A stretch of 64,000 bases of DNA from Bradyrhizobium quebecense (GTDB lineage Bacteria; Pseudomonadota; Alphaproteobacteria; Rhizobiales; Xanthobacteraceae). The stretch spans positions 7,936,001 to 8,000,000 of the forward strand of contig NZ_CP088022.1 of assembly GCF_013373795.3 (NCBI RefSeq). Direction: 5' to 3'. The position numbers were made by a program, and so were the translations under genes. This document shows positions 51,777 to 61,270 of this stretch, in pieces (position 1 is the first letter of the stretch; the number at the start of each line of letters is the position of its first letter). The notes under the pieces are model-generated. The model saw nothing but the letters and a program-made list of their open reading frames with translations, did not search any database and was not told the origin of the DNA.

Positions 51777-52751
51777 CTACACCGTCACCCGCTCCAGCTT
51801 CTGTAAGCACCGCGTCAGGCGCACCGCGGCCGGCATCTCGGTATCCGGAAAGCTGGTCTTCCAGTCGGTGACGCCGACTTCGCCGACATAGATGTCGCCG
51901 CGCGAGTCCAGCGCGATGCCGTGCGGCGCCAGGAATTTGCCGGTCTCGACGCCGGGGCCGTGCTCGCCGCCGAGCCGGGCGATGCGCTTGCCAGTGCCAT
52001 CGACGATCGACAGCCGCGGGCCGAGATTGGGGACCTTGCGGTTGACCGCCATGCCGGGGCCGAGCTCGCCGATCACGAAGTTCGGCTGCTTGCCGCCGCC
52101 GCAGCATAGCGCGCAGGGCCGGTGCAAATTGTTCCACTGCGTCTCGTATTTGCCGTTGCCGTCGAACACCTGGACGCGGTGGTTCTCGCGGTCGGCGACA
52201 TAGACCCAGCCGTCGGCGTCGGTCGCGATGTTGTGCACGATGTTGAACTGGCCGGGATCGGTGCCCGGCTCGCCCCAGGTTTTGATCAACTTTCCATCCG
52301 GCGTGTATTTGTGGACGCAGGCATTGCCGTAGCCGTCCGAGACATAGATTTCGCCGTTCGGCGACAGCGCGGTGTGGGTGCAGCGATGGAACGGCTCGCC
52401 GCTCATGAACGGCGCGGGCTTGTTCGGGATGCCGATCGTCAGCAGCACCTTGCCGTCAACAGAACATTTGCGCACGGTGTGGTCGCCGTCGTCGGTGCAA
52501 TAGAGATTGTCGTCGGCATCGATATGCAGGCCGTGGGCGCGTGCGAACACGCCTTCGCCCCAGCTCCGGATGAAGTTTCCCTCGCGGTCGAGCACCACCA
52601 TCGGATGTTCGCCGCGGTTGAAGACATAGACACGGTCCTTGCTGTCGACCGCGACGGAGGCGACATCCGTCAGGCTCCAGCCGTCGGGGAGTTTTGCGAA
52701 GTTCTCCACCACGCGATAGCGGTGCTCGCCGGTGCCGAGGATGGTTGGCAT
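51777..52751 (-). CDS. NHL-repeat six-bladed beta-propeller protein
   Basis: 324 residues without a clear signal peptide. Repeating NHL-type blades: VASVAVDSKDRVYVFNRGEHPMVVLDREGNFIRSWG, AHGLHIDADDNLYCTDDGDHTVRKCSVDG, HTALSPNGEIYVSDGYGNACVHKYTPDGKLIKTWG, and IVHNIATDADGWVYVADRENHRVQVFDGNG, closing with GIALDSRGDIYVGEVG. The fold is shared with peptidylglycine lyase-like and lactonase-like proteins; no active-site assignment can be made. It lies upstream on the strand of the flavin monooxygenase cluster, separated by a palindromic repeat. Confidence 0.8.
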   Translation of the reverse strand: MPTILGTGEHRYRVVENFAKLPDGWSLTDVASVAVDSKDRVYVFNRGEHPMVVLDREGNFIRSWGEGVFARAHGLHIDADDNLYCTDDGDHTVRKCSVDGKVLLTIGIPNKPAPFMSGEPFHRCTHTALSPNGEIYVSDGYGNACVHKYTPDGKLIKTWGEPGTDPGQFNIVHNIATDADGWVYVADRENHRVQVFDGNGKYETQWNNLHRPCALCCGGGKQPNFVIGELGPGMAVNRKVPNLGPRLSIVDGTGKRIARLGGEHGPGVETGKFLAPHGIALDSRGDIYVGEVGVTDWKTSFPDTEMPAAVRLTRCLQKLERVTV

Positions 52752-52770
52752 TGTTCGTCCTCTCTCTTCT

Positions 52771-52860
52771 CGTCATTCCGGGAGGCCCGGAATCCATTTA
52801 TCCGCGGAGATTGTCGCCCAATGGATTCCGGGCTCGCGCTATGCGCGCCCCGGAATGACG
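52771..52860. repeat. Intergenic palindromic repeat
   Basis: CGTCATTCCGGG...CCCGGAATCCA pairs with TGGATTCCGGGC...CCGGAATGACG, a long inverted repeat between the NHL-repeat and monooxygenase genes. A common rhizobial intergenic element type. Confidence 0.65.
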
Positions 52861-52865
52861 GCTGA

Positions 52866-54647
52866 TCAAGTTAGCTTCGCCACCGGCCCGACATCGCGCG
52901 GCAACAGGCCTTCCTCGATCGCCTTGATCTGCAGCGCAAGATAACGCGAGTTGATGCGGCATTGCGCGAGGCTGCCGGCGATGAACCACAGGCCGGGCTG
53001 CGGCGTGCGGGTGTACATGTTGCGCAGCTCCTGGCCGTCGCCAAAACCCCAGATCGGGCCAACCCGCGCAGCCATCGCCTCGCCGAACAGTTTCTTCACC
53101 AGCTCTTCCTGCGGCCGGTAGCCGGTCGCGAGCACGATCAGGTCGGCGCCAACCGTCTCGCCGGTCTTCAGCCGCGCGCCTTCGCCCACGAAGGTCTCGA
53201 TGTCGGCAAATTGCTTCAGGTCGATCGCGCCGCTCGCGACGAGATCGGAGCAGCCGACGTTGAAGTAATAGCCGCCGCCGCGGGTCAGGTACTGCCAGCC
53301 GGTGCCGCCGTCGCCGAAATCGAGCTTGAAACCCTTGCGCGCGAGACCGTCGAGCAGCGGTCTGTCGAGCTGCTTCGACTGCTCGGTCATCAGCACATGG
53401 CTGCGCTTGGCGAGCGCGAGCGGCATCGAGGTCGCGATCAAATCGTTGTCTTCGAGCGAGCCTTCATTGTAGGCGGCATAGGCCAGCTGCGCCGACGGCT
53501 CGATATTGGTGACGAGCGTCGAGGAGCGCTGCACCAGCGTGACCTCGGCGCCGGAGGAGTGCAGATCCTGCGCAATGTCGTGGCCGCTGTTGCCCGTGCC
53601 GATCACCAGCGCGCGCTTGCCTGCCCAATGCTCGCCGTCTTCATAGCCGCTCGAATGCAGCACCTTGCCGGAGAAATTCTTCAAGCCGGGGATATCAGGC
53701 ACGCTCGGAATGCCGCTGACGCCGGTCGCCATCACGACATGGCGTGGCTGCAGTTTCCGCGTTGTGCCGTCGGCGCGGCGCAGCTCGATGGTCCAGCGTC
53801 CCTGTGCATCGTCGTAGCTGCCGCCCACGAATTCCGTTCCCGTCCAGAAGTTCAGCTCCATGGCATCGACATAGGATTCGAACCAGTTGGCGAGCTTGTC
53901 CTTCGGGATGTAGGTCGGCCAGTTCGGCGGGAACGGCATGTAGGGCAAATGATTGACCTGCACCTGGTTGTGCAGGGTGAGCGCGTGGTAGCGCTTGCGC
54001 CAGTTGTCGCCGACGCGCGCCTCGTGGTCGACGATCAGCGCATCGATCTTGAGCTGTTGCAGACGGGCGGCGATCGCAAGCCCGGCCTGTCCGCCGCCGA
54101 CCACCAGCACATCGGGATCGCGGCCGGCATATTCGGCGGATACCTTGCGCAGGTCGAGCCAGTTGGGACCGCGGAAATCGCGGGAATAGGCTTGTCCGCG
54201 CGGCCTTGTGTTTCCTTGCTGCTCTTCAAAACCCTTCAGTTCCTCGAGCGCGGTCAGCAGCGTCCAGGCCTTCAACCGATCGCCGTCGGCGGCGTCAGGA
54301 ATCAGCCGCACGATGCCGTGGCCGCGGCCGACAGCGGTTTCGAACTTGAAGATCGCCTCGATCGCGCTCGTGCCGGCGCGCATCACCCGGCGGGGCGGCG
54401 CGCGCTCGGCATCGATGCGAAAATCATGCGGCGCGCTGCGACGCGCATGCGCGGGCAGTTCCTCGACGATTGCAAAGGCGCGGTTGACGGTCTGGATGTT
54501 CCAGCTCAGCGCCAGCACGTCGCGCCAATAGCTTTCGGGATGGAACAGCGGCTTCAGCAGCACATCGTCGGGGCCCGCCAGCGCATCCTCGAACTGCACA
54601 AGCCAATTGTCGGCGGCGACCGAAATATCGTCCGTCTTGTCGAGCAT
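52866..54647 (-). CDS. Flavin-dependent monooxygenase (FMO/Baeyer-Villiger type)
   Basis: 593 residues. The N-terminal ~150 residues resemble an NTF2/SnoaL-like domain. The enzyme proper begins near 178: the FAD-binding VLVVGGGQAGLAIAARL (184-189 GGGQAG), the NADPH-site RALVIGTGNSGHDIAQDL (~365), and between them the FxGxxxHSSxY fingerprint (NFSGKVLHSSGYEDG) that marks FMO and related monooxygenases. A late ATGYRP is also typical. Uses FAD and NADPH to oxygenate an organic substrate. First of a minus-strand block with DUF2855, acyl-CoA synthetase and an NMO-like oxidoreductase, suggesting degradation of a lipid-like or aliphatic compound. Confidence 0.88.
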   Translation of the reverse strand: MLDKTDDISVAADNWLVQFEDALAGPDDVLLKPLFHPESYWRDVLALSWNIQTVNRAFAIVEELPAHARRSAPHDFRIDAERAPPRRVMRAGTSAIEAIFKFETAVGRGHGIVRLIPDAADGDRLKAWTLLTALEELKGFEEQQGNTRPRGQAYSRDFRGPNWLDLRKVSAEYAGRDPDVLVVGGGQAGLAIAARLQQLKIDALIVDHEARVGDNWRKRYHALTLHNQVQVNHLPYMPFPPNWPTYIPKDKLANWFESYVDAMELNFWTGTEFVGGSYDDAQGRWTIELRRADGTTRKLQPRHVVMATGVSGIPSVPDIPGLKNFSGKVLHSSGYEDGEHWAGKRALVIGTGNSGHDIAQDLHSSGAEVTLVQRSSTLVTNIEPSAQLAYAAYNEGSLEDNDLIATSMPLALAKRSHVLMTEQSKQLDRPLLDGLARKGFKLDFGDGGTGWQYLTRGGGYYFNVGCSDLVASGAIDLKQFADIETFVGEGARLKTGETVGADLIVLATGYRPQEELVKKLFGEAMAARVGPIWGFGDGQELRNMYTRTPQPGLWFIAGSLAQCRINSRYLALQIKAIEEGLLPRDVGPVAKLT

Positions 54648-54759
54648 TGAGCGTTTCTCGTCATCGGCCGCCCTTGGTGACGTTTTCTTGGCGGCGTTCC
54701 CTTGGCCGCAAGCCTATACCCATTGGCGAGGCCGCAGAAAGGGCGCGACGGGATATCGC

Positions 54760-55845
54760 CTATTCGGCCAGCGACAGGATCAGGCCTTGATCCGGCGGAA
54801 CGCGGCCCTGCAGGGTATCGAGATAGGCCTCGCGCACCGCGGCCGGTCCGCGCCGCTCGACCACATCGAGCCAGTTCGGCAGGTGCGGCACGAGCTCCGT
54901 CCATGCGGCGCCAAAACGCTGGTCGATGCCGCCGGGCCCCCATTCCTTGGCGCGCTTGCGGATCTGGTCCGGGGCGAAGAACCATACTGGCTTGGCGCCG
55001 GGCAGCGTCGGCTCGTCCGGTTCGCTCGCGCGATGCGTGAGCCCGACCCGGCCGGAATAGACCATCTGCGCGCCGAAGTGCCGGTGCAGGGTCTCGCGCA
55101 GCGCGCTGTTGCCGGCCATGTCGACATAGGCGACGGGCTCGGCCGCCGGGATCGCGGTGACCTGGTCATAGGTGACGACGTCGTCATAGCAGCCGAGCGA
55201 GGTGACGAAATCGACATTGCCCTTCGAGGTCAGCCCGATCACCCGGATACCGCGTTTGTGCAGGAGATGGGCGAGCCCGAACGCCGTCTTGCTCGAGGCC
55301 GACGACAGGATGACGCGGCGTGCACCGTAGAACTCATTCTCGGCCAGGAAGTCGTCGACCAGGAACGACAGCATGAACAAGGGCAGCAGCAGCGCGCGGA
55401 AATCGCCCTGCTGGCCGGCATAGGTCGGATCGCCGGAGACGCGGGCATAGGCATTGTAGACCGGCGAGACCTCCTGCCGGTGCGCGGCACCGTCGCGCAG
55501 GCCGCGCTTGCTGACATCGGCGGCCTCGATCACCAGATGGGTCGCCATCGGGAAATAGCCGAACAGCGTTTCGCCGGCTGCGACGGCGGGATGCTTCGAG
55601 GCCAGCACCTCGCCAAAGCCCCACACCGGGATGATGCCGTAGCCGTCGGGCGCCGGGAACAGGTGCCAGTATTTCAGCTGCTCGCCGATCACGGCGTAGG
55701 TGATGTTGTTGGCGGTGAAGGCGAAGCGGGTCACTTTGACCAGCAACGCGTCGGCCGGCAGCGCCGCGGCATCGGGCAGCCGTGTCTCGATCACCTTGCA
55801 TTGCTGCAGATCGTTGCGGATGACGATGAAGTCAGTGGAGTTCAT
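54760..55845 (-). CDS. DUF2855 family protein
   Basis: 361 residues from ATG 55845 (a longer frame begins at 55911). An N-terminal domain with IETRLPDAAALPADALLVKVTRFAFTANNITYAVIGEQLKYW and a central Rossmann-type VILSSASSKTAFGLAHLLHKRGIRVIGLTSKGNVDFV, i.e. a medium-chain-dehydrogenase-like plan without the Zn ligands. DUF2855 proteins commonly accompany flavin monooxygenases and acyl-CoA synthetases in actinobacteria and alphaproteobacteria; their reaction is not established. On the same strand as its neighbours but with gaps of ~100 bp on each side. Confidence 0.8.
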   Translation of the reverse strand: MNSTDFIVIRNDLQQCKVIETRLPDAAALPADALLVKVTRFAFTANNITYAVIGEQLKYWHLFPAPDGYGIIPVWGFGEVLASKHPAVAAGETLFGYFPMATHLVIEAADVSKRGLRDGAAHRQEVSPVYNAYARVSGDPTYAGQQGDFRALLLPLFMLSFLVDDFLAENEFYGARRVILSSASSKTAFGLAHLLHKRGIRVIGLTSKGNVDFVTSLGCYDDVVTYDQVTAIPAAEPVAYVDMAGNSALRETLHRHFGAQMVYSGRVGLTHRASEPDEPTLPGAKPVWFFAPDQIRKRAKEWGPGGIDQRFGAAWTELVPHLPNWLDVVERRGPAAVREAYLDTLQGRVPPDQGLILSLAE

Positions 55846-55949
55846 GGCGATGATCCCGGCGTCAGATGCGCCGGCATCGTTGCGTCGATCGCCGGCCTTT
55901 TGCAACAGCAACTAAGTTTCAAACGCCGTTCGCTCCACCGTCACCTTGG

Positions 55950-57467
55950 TCAGCGAAGCTGTCCTTCGCGGTAGAGATCGCGCAGCTTGCGCTTGAAGAT
56001 CTTGCCCGTCGCCTCGCGCGGCAGCGCGTCCATGAAGCGGATGTCCCGCGGCACCTTGAAATTGGCGAGCTTGCCGCGGAGAAATTCCTGGATCGCCGCG
56101 ACCGACAGCGTGCTGCCCGCTTCTGGCTCGACGCAGGCGAACAGCCGCTCGCCATATTCGTCGTCGGGCACGCCGAACACGGCGCAGTCACGGACGCCTG
56201 GCATGCCGATCAGGGTATTCTCGATCTCGGCGGGATAGATGTTGACGCCGCCCGAGATCACCATGTCGCGCTTGCGGTCGCACAGGAACAGATAGCCGTC
56301 CGCGTCGAGATAGCCGACATCGCCGACGCTGATCAGGCCGTCGTGATCGGCCTCGGCGCGTGCCTTGGCATTACCGTGATAGTCGAAGTCCGAGATCAAC
56401 ATCTGGCGCATGAAGATCTCGCCGGGCTCGCCGACGTCGCATTGCGTGCCGTCGGGCCGGAAGATCTTGACGATGCCGCCCTCGATGGCGCGGCCGACGG
56501 TGCCGGGCTTGGCCAGCGCCTCCGCCGACGAATGCCACACCGGGATGCCGGTCTCGGTGGAGCCGAGATATTCGTTGATCACCGGCCCCCACCACTCGAT
56601 CATCGCGCGCTTGACGTCGACCGGGCAGGGCGCCGCGCCATGGACGATGAAGCGCAGCGACGACAGGTCGTAGCGGCGTCGCGTCTCCTCCGGCAGGCGC
56701 AGCAGCCGCACGAACATGGTCGGCACCATGTGCATGTGGGTGACATGGTGGCGCGCGATCAGCTGCAGCAGATCCTCGGGGTCGAAGCGCGGTTCGAGCA
56801 CGATCACGCAGCCGTTGCGGAATGCGAGCATGCCATAGGAGTGCGGCGCCGAATGGTACATCGGGCCGTTCATCAGGATCACCTGGTCTTCGTTCGGCTT
56901 GACGCCATAGGTGATGGCGCCGACGCGCGTGGCCGCCGCCTGCTGCTCTGATGGCATCGGCTTGCGCTTGACACCCTTCGGTAGGCCCGTGGTTCCGGAC
57001 GTGTAGAACATCGGCGCTGCGCCGATCGGCGCGTCGGTCAGCGGTTGATGCGTCTCACGCCAGATATCCCAATCGGTCATGCCGTCGGGCACCTGCGTGG
57101 ACGCCGCCGCCACGCCATAGGCCGCGGCGATCTCCGGCGGCGTCGTCACCACCAGAAGCTCGATCCCCGGCGGAAGCCCGTCGCGGATCTGCGGCAGCAG
57201 ATCGGCGTGGCAGACCAGCGTGTCGGCGCCGCTGTCGGACAGGATGTAGGCGACCTCGTCGGCCTTCAGATGCCAGTTGATCGGCACCACCGGGCTGCCG
57301 AGCGCGGCTGCGGCGGCGACCACCTCGAACAGCGCGAAATCGTTGCGCAGCATCATGCCGACCGGCTTGCCGCCCTGAACGCCGAGCGCGCGGAAGCCGG
57401 TCGCCGCCCGCGCAATGCGGGCCTGAATGTCGCCGTAGTTGATCTGTCTGTCGCCGCTGATGATCAT
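55950..57467 (-). CDS. Acyl-CoA synthetase (AMP-binding)
   Basis: 505 residues. ANL-superfamily motifs: MFYTSGTTGLPKGVKRKP (phosphate loop, ~153), NEYLGSTETG (A5-type acceptor), GDVGYLDADGYLFLCDRKRDMVISGGVNIYPAEIE (hinge Asp and the SGGxNIYPxEIE motif), and PREATGKIFKRKLR with the catalytic Lys near the C-terminus. Activates a carboxylic acid, probably medium or long chain, to its acyl-CoA. The substrate is not readable. Part of the minus-strand monooxygenase cluster. Confidence 0.9.
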   Translation of the reverse strand: MIISGDRQINYGDIQARIARAATGFRALGVQGGKPVGMMLRNDFALFEVVAAAAALGSPVVPINWHLKADEVAYILSDSGADTLVCHADLLPQIRDGLPPGIELLVVTTPPEIAAAYGVAAASTQVPDGMTDWDIWRETHQPLTDAPIGAAPMFYTSGTTGLPKGVKRKPMPSEQQAAATRVGAITYGVKPNEDQVILMNGPMYHSAPHSYGMLAFRNGCVIVLEPRFDPEDLLQLIARHHVTHMHMVPTMFVRLLRLPEETRRRYDLSSLRFIVHGAAPCPVDVKRAMIEWWGPVINEYLGSTETGIPVWHSSAEALAKPGTVGRAIEGGIVKIFRPDGTQCDVGEPGEIFMRQMLISDFDYHGNAKARAEADHDGLISVGDVGYLDADGYLFLCDRKRDMVISGGVNIYPAEIENTLIGMPGVRDCAVFGVPDDEYGERLFACVEPEAGSTLSVAAIQEFLRGKLANFKVPRDIRFMDALPREATGKIFKRKLRDLYREGQLR

Positions 57468-57496
57468 ACCGGGTCTCTCCAGGCGATCGTCCAGCG

Positions 57497-58468
57497 TCAG
57501 GCGCTGGCTCGAAGGAAATCGCTGCGTGCCTCGGTGTACTCCGCCTTCATCCGCGCCACCAGTTCGGCGACCGGTGGGGCGTCGGTGATCTGGCCGATGC
57601 CCTGGCCCGAACCCCAGATGTCGCGCCAGGCCTTGGCCTTCGTGTTGCCGCCGGAGCCGAAATTCATCTTGGACTTGTCGGCGACCGGCAGGTTGCCCGG
57701 ATCGAGGCCCGCGGCCGCAATCGACGGTCCGAGGTAGTTGCCGTGCACGCCGGTGAACAGGTTCGAATAGACGATGTCGTGCGCGGCGTATTCGGTCAGC
57801 GCCTGCTTGTACCTAATGTCGGCATTGGCTTCCTCGGTCGCGATGAAGCGGGTGCCCACATAGGCGAGGTCGGCGCCGAGCGCGAGCGCCGATGCGATGC
57901 TCCAGCCGTCCGAGATCGCGCCCGACAGCAGGATGGTGCCGTTGAACCACTGCTTGACCTCGCGCACCAGCGCGAACGGCGACAGCGTGCCGGCATGGCC
58001 GCCCGCGCCGGCGCAGACCAGGATCAATCCGTCGACGCCCTGCTCGGCGGCCTTGCGGGCATGCTTCACGTTGATGACATCGTGGAACACAACGCCGCCG
58101 TAGGAATGCGCGGCCTCGACGATTTCGGACGGCGGACGCAGCGAGGTGATGATGATGGGCACCTTGTGCTTCACGCAGGTCTCCATGTCGTGCATCAGCC
58201 GGTCGTTGGAGGCGTGGCAGATCTGGTTGACCGCGTAAGGGGCGACCTTTTTCTCCGGATGCTTCGCCTGGTACTCGCCGAGCTCGTTCTCGATCTGCGT
58301 CAGCCATTCGTCGAGCTTCTCGACCGGGCGGGCGTTGAGCGCCGGGAATGAGCCGACGATGCCGGCCTTGCACTGCGCGATCACGAGCTCGGGCCCCGAG
58401 ACGATGAACAGCGGGGAACCGACGACCGGCAGTTCAAGCCGGTTGGCGAGCGAGGCGGGCAGCGACAT
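57497..58468 (-). CDS. NAD(P)H-dependent flavin oxidoreductase / nitronate monooxygenase-like
   Basis: 323 residues with the FMN TIM-barrel of the NMO family: LPVVGSPLFIVSGPELVIAQCKAGIVGSFPALNARP at the start, the GVVFHDVINVKHARKAAEQGVDGLILVCAGAGGHAGTLSPFALV substrate/FMN motif, and LLSGAISDGWSIASALALGADLAYVGTRFIATEEA. Family members oxidise nitronates or reduce 2-enoyl or other substrates with FMN. First gene, in the direction of transcription, of the acyl-CoA block and divergent from a LysR regulator, which is its likely controller. Confidence 0.87.
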   Translation of the reverse strand: MSLPASLANRLELPVVGSPLFIVSGPELVIAQCKAGIVGSFPALNARPVEKLDEWLTQIENELGEYQAKHPEKKVAPYAVNQICHASNDRLMHDMETCVKHKVPIIITSLRPPSEIVEAAHSYGGVVFHDVINVKHARKAAEQGVDGLILVCAGAGGHAGTLSPFALVREVKQWFNGTILLSGAISDGWSIASALALGADLAYVGTRFIATEEANADIRYKQALTEYAAHDIVYSNLFTGVHGNYLGPSIAAAGLDPGNLPVADKSKMNFGSGGNTKAKAWRDIWGSGQGIGQITDAPPVAELVARMKAEYTEARSDFLRASA

Positions 58469-58643
58469 TGTTCGGATCCTCCATGCGCGCCGCCCGGCCG
58501 GTGGCCGGGGCGGATCGCGATTTGTTGTGATGGCTGGAGCGACGGCTCCCTTGGCGCGGCAATATAGGGCTGGACGGCTGCGTCATGACGTTCAATATTG
58601 AACAGCTGATCAACCAGAAATGAACAGAGGCGCGGGCGGCGGC

Positions 58644-59531
58644 ATGGACTGGGAGCTTTGCAAGACGTTCGTCGCGGTGGCGGAGACGCGCAGCTTCGCC
58701 GGCGCTGCGCGGCGGCTGCGCATCAGCCACCCCACCGTCGGCCGCAACGTCGCGGCGCTGGAGAAGCAGCTCGGGACCCGCCTGTTCGCCCGTTCGAATG
58801 ACGGCCTGTCGTTGACATCGCATGGCCGCAAGTTCCGCGAGCACACCGAGGTGATGGCGGCGGCGGCCCTGCGCGCGGAGGCGGCTGCGTCCGCCACCGG
58901 TGCGCAGGCGCGCGGCGTCGTGAAGCTGTCGATCGGCGCGACGCTGGCGGCGCATTGGCTGATGCCGCGTCTCGGACCGTTCCTGCGCGATCACGCCAAC
59001 ATCCAGCTCGAGATCATCACCCATCCGTTTCCGGCGAGTGTGCGGCGCCGCGAGGCCGACGTGGTGCTGCGGCCGGTCGATGCGGGAGACGAGAACCTGA
59101 TCGGACGCAAGATCGGACGGCTCGGCGCCGGCTTCTACGCGTCGCGCGGTTATGCCGCCGGACGCAAGCTGCCGGAGCGGCCGGACGAATGGCGGGGGCA
59201 CAGCGTGATCGGGTTTGCCGACCAGGCCTCGAATGTGCGGCTGGCGCGGTGGAGCGATGTCATCACGCGGCAGGGCACGCTGGTGATGCGCTGTTCCTCG
59301 CAGGGCGACATGCTGGCGGCGGCGCGCGCCGGGCTCGGGATTTGCGCGCTGTCCTGCCTGGTCGGGGCCGACTATCCCGATCTGGTTCGGGTCGCTCCGC
59401 AAAAGCTCTCGAGCCTCTCCGATCTCTGGCTGCTCGCCCATCCCGACCTGGTCGAGCTTCCCTCGGTGCGCGCCGTCATCGGTTTCGTCACCGATTGCGC
59501 GCGCGAGGACCGCGTCAGGCTGCGCGGCTAG
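58644..59531 (+). CDS. LysR-family transcriptional regulator
   Basis: 295 residues from ATG 58644 (ATG 58620 adds eight Gly-rich residues). N-terminal winged HTH: MDWELCKTFVAVAETRSFAGAARRLRISHPTVGRNVAALEKQLGTRLFARSNDGLSLTSHG; C-terminal effector domain from ~90. Divergent from the NMO-like gene with a ~175-bp shared gap, the classic LysR arrangement for controlling the neighbouring operon. The ligand is probably an intermediate of that pathway. Confidence 0.9.
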   Translation: MDWELCKTFVAVAETRSFAGAARRLRISHPTVGRNVAALEKQLGTRLFARSNDGLSLTSHGRKFREHTEVMAAAALRAEAAASATGAQARGVVKLSIGATLAAHWLMPRLGPFLRDHANIQLEIITHPFPASVRRREADVVLRPVDAGDENLIGRKIGRLGAGFYASRGYAAGRKLPERPDEWRGHSVIGFADQASNVRLARWSDVITRQGTLVMRCSSQGDMLAAARAGLGICALSCLVGADYPDLVRVAPQKLSSLSDLWLLAHPDLVELPSVRAVIGFVTDCAREDRVRLRG

Positions 59532-59540
59532 AGCCGGTTC

Positions 59541-61139
59541 TCACGCCCGTGCCCGCCATAACGTCACCGCGAGCGAGATAAAGACGGCGCACGTCCACAG
59601 CGCCTGCCAGTTCTCCGGTCCTTCGTTGAAGCCCACGTAGATGGCGGCTGCGACAAAAATGCCGGCAAAGATCGCTTCCGCCAGAGGGCGGACTCCTTTC
59701 GTGGCAGGATTGAGCAGTGTCATGGCCGCAAACGGCACCGCCGCCATGGTCAGAGGCGCGAAAGGAAAATCGATGAAGCGCGGGTCAAATATGAGACCCA
59801 GTGCGGCCGCCGTGCCGATCACCGTGGTGACGATCAAAGCCAATCCGTGCACGGTCACCAGCACCGTTTCAGTGTGGTAGCCCTTCGGACCCAACAATTC
59901 CTGGAAACTGGGCGGTGCGCGACCCGACATCAGGGCATTGGCGCCGAACACCGGCGAGGCCGTTGCCGCCACCAGAAGCGAGCCCCACACAAGCCAGCCT
60001 CCCGTCCCATAGCTTTCATAGATCAGTCTTTGCGCGGCCACCCCAAACAGGATTCCGGCTGTGGTTGCCGATAGTCCGACGGCAAGCCACGACACGAATT
60101 CGGGCTCCTTCGGCTTGCGGCGCGAGGTCAGCCAGGCTGCGCCGAACACCAGGATCGCCAGCGCCATTCCGCTGCACATCTGCAGTTTCCAGAACGGAAA
60201 ATTGCTGATCGGCAGGCCAGGCGGATATTTCAGCGTGCGCGCTTCCGAATCGAACAGGCCCCAGGATCCGCCGACCGTGCCCTCGATCTCCCGCTTCCAC
60301 CCCTCGTCATAGGCCTCAAACAGGTTGACGCGGAAATGCTCGCGCCGGGCAAGGTCGAGCACCTCCGAGACCACCCGCGCCTGATTGACGCGCGAGGGCA
60401 GCGCGGATTCGCGCATGCGCCCCTCGCTCGGCCAACCTACTTCTCCGATAAAGATTTCCTTGCCTGGGAAGACTGCCGCGATCTGCCGGCGCATCTCGTC
60501 CGCGTGCGCGGCGGCACGTTCCGCGGGGATCGGGATATTCTCCCAGTATGGCAGGATGTGAATCGTGATGAAGTCGACGACGTCGGAAAGTTCGCGATTG
60601 CTCAGCCAGAACTCCCAGACGTCGGCGTAGGTGACGGGAACGCTGACCTGTGCCTTGATCGCACGGATCATGGCGGCGAGGTCGGATGCCGACATTTCCT
60701 TGCGCAGCAGAACCTCGTTGCCGACCACGAGTGCAATGACCGTGTCTGGATATTCTTTGGCGAGGCGTATCGCCGTTGCGACCTGCGTCGCATTCTTCTT
60801 TCGGTCCCTGTCGAGGAAAATGCCCTGAATGACTTTCAGCCCCGCCTTGGCTGCGAGCCCGGGAATCTGGTCGAGACCGAGATCGGTCGCGTAGGTGCGG
60901 ATGCAGTGCGATATCTTGGCGAGTTGCGCGAGATCTTCCGCGATCTGTTCCGGCGTGACCTGCGTCGCGGGAGCAAGTGATGTCTGATTGTTGCGGAACG
61001 GGGCGTAGGAGATGCACTGCACCTTATCGTTCGGATCGATCGGTGCGCGCGGCAGGCTGACCGGGATGCCCAGCCACCACCACGCCGCGGCGATAGCCCC
61101 CAAGGATATCAGGAGAAGCGTCAGCGGGGTGCGAAGCAA
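59541..61139 (-). CDS. GH17-family membrane beta-1,3-glucan enzyme
   Basis: 532 residues if started at TTG 61139; an AAGGAGG lies 12 bp before it, or 6 bp before a CTG at 61145, so the start is uncertain and the longer open frame overlapping the next gene is rejected. One membrane helix near the start, a GH17 domain (~35-310) with KVQCISYAPFRNN, VIALVVGNEVLLR (acid/base Glu) and IFIGEVGWPSEG (nucleophile Glu), then ~7 membrane helices. Bacterial GH17 membrane proteins hydrolyse or transglycosylate beta-1,3-glucans; in Bradyrhizobium related activities shape cyclic periplasmic glucans. Possibly linked in function to the OpgC proteins elsewhere in the window, but it is a separate locus. Confidence 0.78.
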   Translation of the reverse strand: MLRTPLTLLLISLGAIAAAWWWLGIPVSLPRAPIDPNDKVQCISYAPFRNNQTSLAPATQVTPEQIAEDLAQLAKISHCIRTYATDLGLDQIPGLAAKAGLKVIQGIFLDRDRKKNATQVATAIRLAKEYPDTVIALVVGNEVLLRKEMSASDLAAMIRAIKAQVSVPVTYADVWEFWLSNRELSDVVDFITIHILPYWENIPIPAERAAAHADEMRRQIAAVFPGKEIFIGEVGWPSEGRMRESALPSRVNQARVVSEVLDLARREHFRVNLFEAYDEGWKREIEGTVGGSWGLFDSEARTLKYPPGLPISNFPFWKLQMCSGMALAILVFGAAWLTSRRKPKEPEFVSWLAVGLSATTAGILFGVAAQRLIYESYGTGGWLVWGSLLVAATASPVFGANALMSGRAPPSFQELLGPKGYHTETVLVTVHGLALIVTTVIGTAAALGLIFDPRFIDFPFAPLTMAAVPFAAMTLLNPATKGVRPLAEAIFAGIFVAAAIYVGFNEGPENWQALWTCAVFISLAVTLWRARA

Positions 61140-61270
61140 AACCAGGTCCGTCCTCCTTGCAGGAAGGATGTGCTGGGCGTCATCAATGCGCCAGGCCGGT
61201 AAATTGAATAAGTATTCGTCTGCTCTTGCTATATCACGCGATCGCGTAGTTGGAATGTTTTCTCGACGAC

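Noticed and set aside
49759..54650. Very long ORFs opposite the ClC gene (minus, 49759-52137) and the monooxygenase (plus, 52962-54650)
   Set aside because: Both are high-GC shadow frames dominated by Arg, Ala, Asp and His, without domains, overlapping genes with clear motifs.
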